This document shows, piece by piece, positions 54,171 through 62,868 of a stretch of DNA of 64,000 nt; the stretch's first letter is position 1; the number at the start of each line of letters is the position of its first letter. Both the position numbers and the translations under genes were made by a program. The notes below the pieces were generated by a model. That model searched no databases. It had not been told where the DNA came from and saw nothing but the letters and a program-made list of their open reading frames with translations. Source of the DNA: Bin80 sp965208025 (lineage in GTDB: Bacteria > Bacteroidota > Rhodothermia > Rhodothermales > Bin80); NCBI GenBank assembly GCA_965208025.1, contig OZ242302.1, forward strand, positions 2,604,001 to 2,668,000, written 5' to 3'.

Positions 54171-57100
54171 CAGGATACTCTCTTCGCTCTCCTCTTCCAT
54201 CACCGCTTCCGTACGGGCCTCTTGCACCTCTGCATTCACGGCCGATAGGATGACCAGTGCAAACGTCTTCGCCTCCCAGATGCGTTCACTCGAGAGCAGC
54301 TTCACGTCAATCGTTTTGGACACCTCTCCGGGTGCAAACGTAACCTGCCCAGCGACAGGTTCATAATCCTTTCCCGCATAGGCACTCCCGTCTTCTGTGG
54401 CATAGCTGACCAGCACGGGCAGGAGGGAGGGCTTGGACAGGTTCATTTCAAAAATGGCGGCGCTTCGGGAGACCATGACGCTCTGGACCGAGACATTGGA
54501 GCCCCCGTCATTGTCCACAATCGTTCCGATCCCGATGCCTTCTTGATCAATCTCCGCATTCCTTGCATCTGCAAGCTTCACTTGAAACGTTTCGTTGTCT
54601 TCTACCTCTTCATCCTCCAGAATCTGGATGCGAATCTTCCCCTCGGTGCTCCCAGGCTCAAAGATGACAATCCCCCTGGAGGAGACATAATCGGCTCCCT
54701 CGGTTGCGGTTACGTCGGCGGAGGCAAACTCAATGGTCACCAGACGTGGACTGGATCGGCTGAGTTGAACGGGCAATAGGAGTGCTCCCGCGTCTTCGGA
54801 GGCAGTCTGATCCTGAATGCTCACCGTGGGCATCCCGTCATCGTCCAGGATCCTTCCCTCGGCTTCCATACCCGTTCCCGTGAGACGTACCCGAAAGGTC
54901 TCATTGGTTTCAATCTCCTCATCAGGGAGGATCGGAACCTCAATCTCCTTTCGATCCTCTCCCGCTGCAAACATGACCGTCCCTGCGGTCATGGTATAGT
55001 CCTCTCCGGCGGTGGCCGATCCATCTACCGTCATATAGGCGAAGGTCAGCGGCTGGCTGTCCATCCCGCTCAGGGTCACCACAAAAACCGCCACAGGGTC
55101 CGACTCGTTGACCTCTGCATCCTCAATGCGTGGCATCACGGGTTCCTCATTGTCTTGGATAAAGCCTCGTCCCAGAGATTGCCCCGGCTCCCCATTCTGG
55201 ATCTCCGTCAACTGCACCCGAAAGGTCTCCTCGGGCTCCGCGAGCGCATCGTCCAGAATCTCAACCTCAATGGACTTGGTGGTTTCGCCAGATTTGAATC
55301 GCAGAGGGCTCTCGGTCTGCACCTGATAATCTTGGGATCTTGTGGCCGTTTCATCATGGACGATAAAGCCCACCACTACCTCGTCTCCCTGAAGGGGCGC
55401 GCGGCTCAGGGTCACATCAAAGCGGGCAGGACTCTCATCTTCTTGCACCGTTACCGCAGGCGTGAGATGCACGCGAGGCGGCGTATCATCATCTTGGATC
55501 GTTCCCGTTGCCACCTCACGCTCAAGCTCCGCATGCTGCGGCATGGACAGGGCAACATAAAACGTCTCCTGCATCTCTTCGTCCTCGTCAGGGATCAGGC
55601 GCACCTGCACAGATTGGGTGGTTTCGCCGGGGGGAAAGTTCAGCGTACCGCTCGTCGGCACATAATCCAGGTTCGCAATCGCCGATCCATCAAAGGTTGC
55701 ATACATGACCCGGACCGTCTCCAACGGGTGCGCCCGATTCAGCGTCACCATAAAGGTCATCTGATCTTCACTCTCTAATTCGGATTCATCCGCAATCCGC
55801 AACAGGTGCACATCCTCATCTTTAATCGTCACCGTCCCCGCGCTTTGCTCAAGCTCCGCACCGACAGGATCCGAGAGTTGAACCTGAAAGGTTTCCACCT
55901 CTTCCGCGAAGTCATCGTTTTGGATCTCCACCTCTATGGTGACCCTCTCCATGCCCTCTTGGATCGTGATGATTTCATCAACCCCCACATAATCCTCCCC
56001 CTCGGTAGCACTCTGCGGAATCGTCTGGACCCGTACGCTCAGGCCCGTTGGCGCCGGAGGGTCTACCCGGACGATCAACTCCGCCGTCCTGACATCTTCC
56101 AGCACCGTTGTATCCTGAATCGCCAGTATCACCCGGGGATCGTTATCCTCAATGGTGAGGGACGCTTGTACCGTCCCCCGGGTCGGACTCGTGCCTGTGA
56201 ACGTGATCGTCTCCTCGGGTTCGTAGAGCAGGTCATCCTCAAGGGTCAAGTCAAAAGTGCCTGCATTGGAGGTCTCATCCGCCGCAATCGTGAGCGTCAT
56301 GGAGGCGGGCTCCACGGTGTAGTCGGTTTCCAGGGTCGCCGAGCCGCCTCCGACCGTCATCGTCACCTCGGTCTCGGTGGGGAAAGGATTCTCCAGCCGG
56401 GCCGTCACCGTGATCTCTGTGGGAGGGTCCCCCTCGCGCACCTTCACCGGTTCAAGTTCCAGCGTGAGCCCCGTGGGCGTGTCATTCTCGAGGATCGTGA
56501 GTTCCACATCCTGAGGATCCTGGATGCCATGCGCATTCGTAACCTGTCCGCGCACGGTCACCTTCTTGTCCCCTGTGAAGATCTGATTCTCTTCGGCCGT
56601 GATCGTGGCCTCTTCGCCGCTCTCGGTCTCCCCGGCGGCAATCGTGAGCATGGTCGCTCCCCATGTGTAATCATCCGTCGTCGCCGGGAGCTGGGGCTCG
56701 TCCGAGAGCGTGATCCGGGTCTCTGCACCCGAGGGAGCACTTAGACGTGCAGTGATCCTCGTACGCTCGCCTTCGTGAATTTCATTAGGATTCAGGTGCA
56801 ACTTGAGCTCGGGCACTGGATCGGTCTCCGTGATCGTGAGCAGGGCAGGCGTTGCCGCACCCAGACTGCTTTGACCACTCACCTGCACCGTCTCCTCCAG
56901 TTCATGGATCCCGTCCGCGGTCGGCGTGAACGTAAAGCGCTCGGTTCCCTCCATCGCACCTGCCGCAATCGTGAGTTCAACGGAGGGCACAAACTCATAG
57001 TCCGCTCCCACGAGGGCCGTCCCGTCCTCCACCGCCAGAGTCACCTCCGTCGGAACACTCCGCGCTACATCCAGCTGTGCTGTCACGATGATCTCCTTTC

Positions 57101-60100
57101 TCCCGCCATTTTCCTGCACCTCGGGAGGATCCACCGTCAGCGTGATCTCCGAAGCCTGATCGTCATTCAGGATCGTCAGCGTGACATCCGCCGGCCCCGT
57201 CACCTCGTTCGCATTCATCGCAGTGCCCCCCAGGATGATCGTTTTATCCGGCGCATCAATCAGGTTGTCATTTGCCCTGATCAAAACCTCCCCCGTACTG
57301 ATCGTTGCGCCGGGGGCAATCGTGAGCATAGGGTTGGGAGGCAAGGTATAATCCTCCTGCGTTGCGGGGGAGAGTGGAAGCGCCAACAGCGTGATCTCTG
57401 TTGGGACACTTGATGGACCACTCAGGCGGGCCCTCAAAGCCGCTTCCCCATCCTCTTCACGAATGGTGGTCGGGATCAGCTCAAGGGTCACCTCCGGGGT
57501 CGGATTCGTATCGTAGAGGTTGAGCATGCCCACACGCACGTGCAATCCCTCGAACTCAACCGCTCCCCTCACCTCAACTGTTTCCACTGGCTCATCCAGA
57601 TTGTCCACGTTCGGCGTAAACGTAAATCGTCCCGTCCCCTCGGTCTGGTTCGCTGGAATGGTTAGCAAAGTGGGCGGCACCGGGGCAAAGTCCGTCCCCA
57701 GAGTTGCCGTGCCCGAGTCTACCGAGAGGATGACCGCTGTGTCGGTGCTCCGCGCCCGATCCATCGTCGCCGTCACTGTGATCTGCGTACTCCCGACATC
57801 TTCACTCACATCCACGGAGGGTGTTACCTCAAGCGTGATCTCGGTCGCCCGGTCCTCATTCGTGATCGTGAGCATCTGTTCGGAGGGGCCCGTCACCCCA
57901 TTATCATTCGTCGCACGGCCCCCTACATAGATGATCTTGGGCGGCCCATCCACATCATTGTCCACCGCCGTGATCGTCACCAGCCCCGTACTTTGCTGCC
58001 CCCCTGCCTCAATCGTGAGCGTACGGACGGGACTCAATAGATAATCCTCTTCGGTCGCCAACTCATCGGGACGCGCCGAGATGGTGATCGCCGTTGGGGC
58101 GCTGGAAAGGGCGCTCAGTCGGGCTGTGACCTCCGTACGTCCGCCAGTTTCTGGGATGGAGGGCGGAGCCAATTCCAGTATGACTGTGGGGGCAGGCGTC
58201 GCATCCGTGATCGTGAGGATCGCCTGATTACTCCCCACCGTGCTAGTTCCCGTGATCAACACCGTCTCCGAGGACTCGTCGACCTCATCAGGCGTTGGCG
58301 TGAACATCAACACATGCGTTGCCTCGATCGCACCTACGGGAATCGTAAAGGTTTGCTCCTCCACCGCCGCAAAATCCTCGCTTGACACAGCCGTACCATT
58401 CTCCACCTTAAGTGTCACCTGCGTAGGCGTGCTCCCTGCAATATCCAGACGAGCCGTCACCATGATCGGCACCTCTCCCTCATCTTCCCCCACGTCAAGA
58501 GGCGAGACCGCAAGCGTGAAGCCGGTGGGCATGTCATCATCCTCGATCGTGAGCTCCACATCTTCTGGATCCATCACCGGTTGTATATTTGTCGTCCGGC
58601 CGCGAATCAGAACCGTCTTATCCTCCGTATCCACCGCATTGTCGATGGCCGTGATCGTTACACTCCCCGTACTCGTCATCTGCCCAGCTGCAATCATGAG
58701 CGTGGTGCCCTCCAGCGTGTAATCCGCAGGCGTCGCCGGGGGATTCGGCTGGGCCGAGACCGTGATCATGGTCTCCGTGCTGGAAACAGGATTCAGTGTC
58801 GCCGTGACGGTGGTCCTGCCCCCGTCCTCCTCAATCGTTGGGGAATTCAATACCAGCACCACCTTTGGATCCTCCGTCTGATCCAAAATCGTGAGCGGGA
58901 CAGATGTCACCGTTAGCCCCTCCACTGTTCCCCTGACTTGCACCGTCTCCTCCGGCTCGTCCACCTGATCTTCAATCGGCATGAACAGCAAAGAACCCAT
59001 CCCATTCTCCTGATTCGCCGGAATCGTCAGGGACGATGGGGAGACCGGGGCATAATCGGATCCCAAGGTGGCCGTCTCCGGGGCCACCGAGAGCATGACC
59101 TCCGTATCCGTACTACGCTGAACATCCAGCATCCCCGTCACCGCGAGCTGCATACTCCCGGCATCTTCATCCACCGTCAGAGGTGCGACCATCAGTGTGA
59201 TCTCCGTCGCCTGATCATCATTCGTAATCGTGAGCGGAATCGGCGAAGGCCCCCGGATTCCCTGTTCATTCGCGGCCATTCCATGCACCTCTACGGTCTT
59301 GTCTGGCGCCTCCAGATCATTGTCTACGCCCGTGATCGTGACACCGCCCGTACTGGTACGTTCGCCAGCCGCAATCGTCAATATGGTTGGATTCAATGTA
59401 TAGTCCCCTGCATCGGGAACAACCGAAATCTCAATGGTGGTCTCTGCACTGGACGGGACACTCAATGTGGCGGTTACTTCCGTCCGTCCACCGTCTTCCG
59501 TAATCGTACCCAGTGTGAGCGCCAGCGTCACCTCGGGTGGCTGCTCCGCATTCACGAGCGTGAGAATGGACATCGCCGAAGCCCCCTGACTGCTTGCCCC
59601 CGTAAACGCAACCGTCTCCTCTCCCTCCTCCAGATCATCATGGATCGGCGTGAAAGGAAACTGTGTGGACGCCTCCATCTGATTGGCAGGAACCGTCAAG
59701 AAGAAGGGATCCACGGCGGTATAGTCCAGTCCCTCAATCGCCGAACCGCCACCAACGGAAATCCGCACTTCGGTGTTCGTGCTCTGCGCCGCATCCAGCG
59801 TCACCGTGACGGTCAGATCCGTCCTGCCTGCATTCTCCGCCACACGGAAAGGCGTCACCGCCAGCGTGAACCCATCATCATCGGTGATCGTCAGTTCTAC
59901 CTCCATGGGATCCACCGCACCACCCCGCAGATTCGTGGCACGCCCGCCAATCTGGAATGTCTTGTCTTCGGTCGGGATCAGATTGTCTACGGCCGTGATC
60001 GTAACCTGATTCGAACTTTCGGTATCTCCCAAGGGGATCGTCAGACTGGTTCCACTCAAGCGGTAATCGTCCTCCGAGGCGGGCGAATCGGGATCAACCG

Positions 60101-61958
60101 AAAGCGCAATCGTCGTCGCTGCATTGGAGGGTGCACTGAGCTGCGCACGGACGGTCGCCATACCTGCCTTTTCCTGAATGGTAGAGCGATCCAGCACCAG
60201 CGTCACCGCGGGAGGGGGCGCAGCATTGCCAATCGTGAGCGCCGCCTCCACCGCAGCCCCCAGATCGCTACTCCCCTTCACGAGAACCGTCTCCGCCGGA
60301 TCATTCTCCGCATCCGGGATCGGTTTGAATGAAAACATGCCCGTTCCCTCCCTCGCCTCCGCCGCAATCGTGACCGAGATTGGAGTGACCGCCTCATAGT
60401 CCACGCGCTCGGTCGCCGTGCCTGGCTCCACCGAGACGGAGACCTCCGTCGCAACCAGACGCGGAACATCCATCGTGGCCGTCACCACTATATCCGTTCG
60501 CCCCGCATCTTCGCTCACTTGGGTAGGGGACACCGTAAGCGTGACCGTGGGCACATCTTCATCCTCCTCTATTACGAGCTCCACAGCGTCCGGCCCCATG
60601 ATCCCCTCGTCATTCATAGCCGTGCCGCCAGCCTGAACCGTCTTGTCTCCCGTATAAAATTCATTGTTGACCGCCGTGATCGTGACCTCCCCCGTACTCG
60701 AGGTCTCCCCCGAGGCAATCGTGAGCGTGGCAGGCGTACTCAATGTGTAATCATCTGTCGTAGCCGGCGAATCCGGGGTGACCGTTACCGTGATCGTGGT
60801 CTCCTCAGTGGACACCTTGTCCAGCGTTGCCGTGACCGTCGTGCTCCCGTTGTTTTCCAGAATCGATGCCTCCGTTAATGCCAGCGTGACCAACGGACCA
60901 CAGGCTGAAAAATCAGCAGTGCCTAGCACTATGACCGTATCATTCGCGAACAGATCCAAGATCTTTTGTGGCAGACATTCAATCGGGTTGAACGCTAGAT
61001 GAGTTTCCAGTCCAGGTGTAACGCCATCAAAAAAATCGGCAGGTAGCGTAGTAAGGGAATTAGCATAAAAAGTCACATAATTCAGACGGGGAAGACCAGC
61101 TAAAAGATCCGAAGGGACGCTCTGGAGGGAATTAATAGATAATTCTATAAATTCCAGATTGATGAGACCGTTAAAAAGATCTGACGGAAGGCTCTGAAGT
61201 GAATTCCTTTCTAGATTGAGCCTCCTAAGTTTGGTGAGACCGTTGAAAAGACCCGATGGCAGAGTGGTGAGACCACGGTTATTTCTTATGTTCAGCGTAC
61301 TTATGTTGGAGAGACCTGCAAATAGATTCGCAGGCAAACTGGTGATCCCATTTGCGCTTATGCTCAGTTCAGTTAGACTGGAGAGATCGGCAAAAAGATT
61401 TTCAGGCACAGGGTTGGGGAACTCCGTAGTGCTTAACGACAGTCTCTTTAGGTTTGAGAGTCCAGCGAACAAATTCGCGGTTATTTGAAGATCAGTATTT
61501 ACATTCAGATTCAGGACTTCCAGACTGGTGAGAGGAGCAAAAATCTCCTCAGGTAGGCTGATGAGTTCATTAAAGTCAAGCAGAAGCACAGTTAGCTTGG
61601 AAAGGCCTGCAAAGAGATTCGGAGGCAGGGTAGTGAAAGAAACTCTACTACTCTCGGAAATAAACTGACTACCAAGATCTAGTTCATTCAAGTTGGGGAG
61701 ATTGGCAAAGTCACCTTCCTTCAGCGCAGTGATCCCTTTGAGGGATAAGTCCAAATCCGTGATGCCGGCTAACTGGTCTGCCCGAACAGTTGCACAGTTG
61801 CTCTGATTTGGAATCAATTCAAGGATGGCGTCCCTGACTTGCGGAGTACGATTGCAGATACTTTGCGCCGTGACATCTAACACGAGGAACATCAGCACAA
61901 AACTAGCTGCCACTCCCAGACAAGAAGAAAACCATCTTGATATGGTCCAGATAGATCT
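52965..61958 (-). CDS. Giant surface protein C: LRR, 20 Calx-beta-like domains, C-terminal barrel-like region
   Basis: About 2997 residues from ATG 61958 (MRSIWTISRWFSSCLG); the frame continues 16 codons upstream to a TTG, giving 3013, but the shorter start places the signal peptide (VLDVTAQSICN) at the N-terminus as in its siblings. Leucine-rich repeats about 55-340, again with cysteine caps, less regular than in B. Seven complete A/B pairs (14 domains), then six canonical Calx-beta domains, then the common 401-residue module. Calx-beta domains bind calcium in eukaryotic proteins; acidic loop residues (DDD, DEPEETV) are frequent here, so calcium-dependent rigidity is plausible. It is the longest of the cluster and the first in transcription order. 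Confidence 0.88.
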   Translation of the reverse strand, partial: RSIWTISRWFSSCLGVAASFVLMFLVLDVTAQSICNRTPQVRDAILELIPNQSNCATVRADQLAGITDLDLSLKGITALKEGDFANLPNLNELDLGSQFISESSRVSFTTLPPNLFAGLSKLTVLLLDFNELISLPEEIFAPLTSLEVLNLNVNTDLQITANLFAGLSNLKRLSLSTTEFPNPVPENLFADLSSLTELSISANGITSLPANLFAGLSNISTLNIRNNRGLTTLPSGLFNGLTKLRRLNLERNSLQSLPSDLFNGLINLEFIELSINSLQSVPSDLLAGLPRLNYVTFYANSLTTLPADFFDGVTPGLETHLAFNPIECLPQKILDLFANDTVIVLGTADFSACGPLVTLALTEASILENNGSTTVTATLDKVSTEETTITVTVTPDSPATTDDYTLSTPATLTIASGETSSTGEVTITAVNNEFYTGDKTVQAGGTAMNDEGIMGPDAVELVIEEDEDVPTVTLTVSPTQVSEDAGRTDIVVTATMDVPRLVATEVSVSVEPGTATERVDYEAVTPISVTIAAEAREGTGMFSFKPIPDAENDPAETVLVKGSSDLGAAVEAALTIGNAAPPPAVTLVLDRSTIQEKAGMATVRAQLSAPSNAATTIALSVDPDSPASEDDYRLSGTSLTIPLGDTESSNQVTITAVDNLIPTEDKTFQIGGRATNLRGGAVDPMEVELTITDDDGFTLAVTPFRVAENAGRTDLTVTVTLDAAQSTNTEVRISVGGGSAIEGLDYTAVDPFFLTVPANQMEASTQFPFTPIHDDLEEGEETVAFTGASSQGASAMSILTLVNAEQPPEVTLALTLGTITEDGGRTEVTATLSVPSSAETTIEISVVPDAGDYTLNPTILTIAAGERTSTGGVTITGVDNDLEAPDKTVEVHGMAANEQGIRGPSPIPLTITNDDQATEITLMVAPLTVDEDAGSMQLAVTGMLDVQRSTDTEVMLSVAPETATLGSDYAPVSPSSLTIPANQENGMGSLLFMPIEDQVDEPEETVQVRGTVEGLTVTSVPLTILDQTEDPKVVLVLNSPTIEEDGGRTTVTATLNPVSSTETMITVSAQPNPPATPADYTLEGTTLMIAAGQMTSTGSVTITAIDNAVDTEDKTVLIRGRTTNIQPVMDPEDVELTIEDDDMPTGFTLAVSPLDVGEDEGEVPIMVTARLDIAGSTPTQVTLKVENGTAVSSEDFAAVEEQTFTIPVGAIEATHVLMFTPTPDEVDESSETVLITGTSTVGSNQAILTITDATPAPTVILELAPPSIPETGGRTEVTARLSALSSAPTAITISARPDELATEEDYLLSPVRTLTIEAGGQQSTGLVTITAVDNDVDGPPKIIYVGGRATNDNGVTGPSEQMLTITNEDRATEITLEVTPSVDVSEDVGSTQITVTATMDRARSTDTAVILSVDSGTATLGTDFAPVPPTLLTIPANQTEGTGRFTFTPNVDNLDEPVETVEVRGAVEFEGLHVRVGMLNLYDTNPTPEVTLELIPTTIREEDGEAALRARLSGPSSVPTEITLLALPLSPATQEDYTLPPNPMLTIAPGATISTGEVLIRANDNLIDAPDKTIILGGTAMNANEVTGPADVTLTILNDDQASEITLTVDPPEVQENGGRKEIIVTAQLDVARSVPTEVTLAVEDGTALVGADYEFVPSVELTIAAGAMEGTERFTFTPTADGIHELEETVQVSGQSSLGAATPALLTITETDPVPELKLHLNPNEIHEGERTRITARLSAPSGAETRITLSDEPQLPATTDDYTWGATMLTIAAGETESGEEATITAEENQIFTGDKKVTVRGQVTNAHGIQDPQDVELTILENDTPTGLTLELEPVKVREGDPPTEITVTARLENPFPTETEVTMTVGGGSATLETDYTVEPASMTLTIAADETSNAGTFDLTLEDDLLYEPEETITFTGTSPTRGTVQASLTIEDNDPRVILAIQDTTVLEDVRTAELIVRVDPPAPTGLSVRVQTIPQSATEGEDYVGVDEIITIQEGMERVTIEVEIQNDDFAEEVETFQVQLSDPVGAELEQSAGTVTIKDEDVHLLRIADESELESEDQMTFMVTLNRAHPLETVRVMYATFDGSAIANLDYVPTSGTLNFPPGETTQSVQVRLIPDEDEEMQETFYVALSMPQHAELEREVATGTIQDDDTPPRVHLTPAVTVQEDESPARFDVTLSRAPLQGDEVVVGFIVHDETATRSQDYQVQTESPLRFKSGETTKSIEVEILDDALAEPEETFRVQLTEIQNGEPGQSLGRGFIQDNEEPVMPRIEDAEVNESDPVAVFVVTLSGMDSQPLTFAYMTVDGSATAGEDYTMTAGTVMFAAGEDRKEIEVPILPDEEIETNETFRVRLTGTGMEAEGRILDDDGMPTVSIQDQTASEDAGALLLPVQLSRSSPRLVTIEFASADVTATEGADYVSSRGIVIFEPGSTEGKIRIQILEDEEVEDNETFQVKLADARNAEIDQEGIGIGTIVDNDGGSNVSVQSVMVSRSAAIFEMNLSKPSLLPVLVSYATEDGSAYAGKDYEPVAGQVTFAPGEVSKTIDVKLLSSERIWEAKTFALVILSAVNAEVQEARTEAVMEEESEESILNAYVARVLRTWASQVVEALSRRMEGMAQCQIPDLSWLRYGTEHRSLGQIFSGCGAEFTQGGWSVWGQGAFTRMRGQDGALSLSSDVTTMLVGADYAWRQGWMAGLLAAQSWDQGTYETPSRSGTASSRLTSFYPYVSYQTGAGMRAWMLLGLGRGETELETLNSELDAALIALGLTGTLTGGSTGRLGYEVDAFWATANMETGSDLGVRRVRAGVEGRLRLGAGMEPYLETALRQDGGDAETGLGMELGGGLRWAANQLRAEFGGRTLVLHTDEGLREWGLMGSIEYGTPGGLGPSMRVQPLWGSVYGGDLWREAPLHSVGLGSTDQRVEMELGYGAPIRESLGQSTLGMTIDPRGQTWRVGYNLRMKQGLHVSVATTARTMQRNEAPLSYGLSARMDLKW

Positions 61959-62868
61959 CATAGGTCGTAGAGCAGGGCGGTTCCGAATGGATGAGCAACC
62001 AACCAAGGTTGTCCCTGATTCATCCTTTCACAGTTAATTGGTTGATGCTAAGATCTGGTTGGCAGATTTTGACCAAATAAGGGGAGACCTTAATGGCTCC
62101 CTGTGTCTCACGGTTCAACTCTTTCGTACAGGATGCGCTCTCCACCCTTTTAGTCTATTGATAAGGGTTGCATACCAGTATACAAAGAAATTCAGCTAAG
62201 AGCCGCAATAATAAGTAAGATAGTGAATTTCATCAAGAAGTCTTTTCCTGTTCCGCCTTCTGCGTCGCTGCCTCCATCAACCCTTGACTCTCACCCCAAA
62301 CGCTGAATTCACATCTAAATTTTACGGCCTTACAGATTATTAATAACCGCTGGTGAAGGTGTACTATTGATACTTGGTGGAAGAACGATTCCAGTGTAGG
62401 AGTCTCGAACTCCCATAGTTCGCTGAATTCATCTGAAAACCTTAACATGATGGGAGCAGTCACAGGACTCAAAGCAGTATGACGGGAATCATCACTCTCG
62501 TCTGAAAGATCGAATGATGGATATTTCCCAACCCAAGCGGTTTGGACAGGTGAAAGACATCACCTATGGTAGGACGTCAAATATTCTGACGCCAACCAGT
62601 GGATTCATAACCCAAGTTCGCCATTTTTTAGTGCCATAAAGTTACGAATTTCTATTCAATCCCATGTTTGGGATTGGTTTCATTCTCGTCCATGAGCACA
62701 AAGATTCTCTGAATCATCTCCGCTTCATTTGGTGCGATTCCACGGCGCTTTTCTATCACTTTTGGAGCAGGTTTCGTCAAATTCGGCCTCCATTTTTTCC
62801 TTTGGACACACCTCGGGCTGCTCCGTCTGGAGTTCAAGTGATCAATCTTTTCGGTGCGTGCGGACTGG
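61959..62868. other. Intergenic between giant gene C and the transposase
   Basis: About 910 bases. Small minus-strand frames (62233-62472, 79 codons from TTG, and 62652-62837, 61 codons) have no recognised family. A hairpin AGGTGA-AAGACA-TCACCT lies at 62548-62565. The promoter of gene C should be in the left part. IS end repeats of the transposase could not be identified because its other end is outside the window. Confidence 0.4.

Noticed and set aside
55806..60332. Long plus-strand frames across giant gene C (312 and 464 codons)
   Set aside because: They are antisense to regular repeats, with Arg/His-rich composition typical of shadow frames; the minus strand carries the coherent protein.
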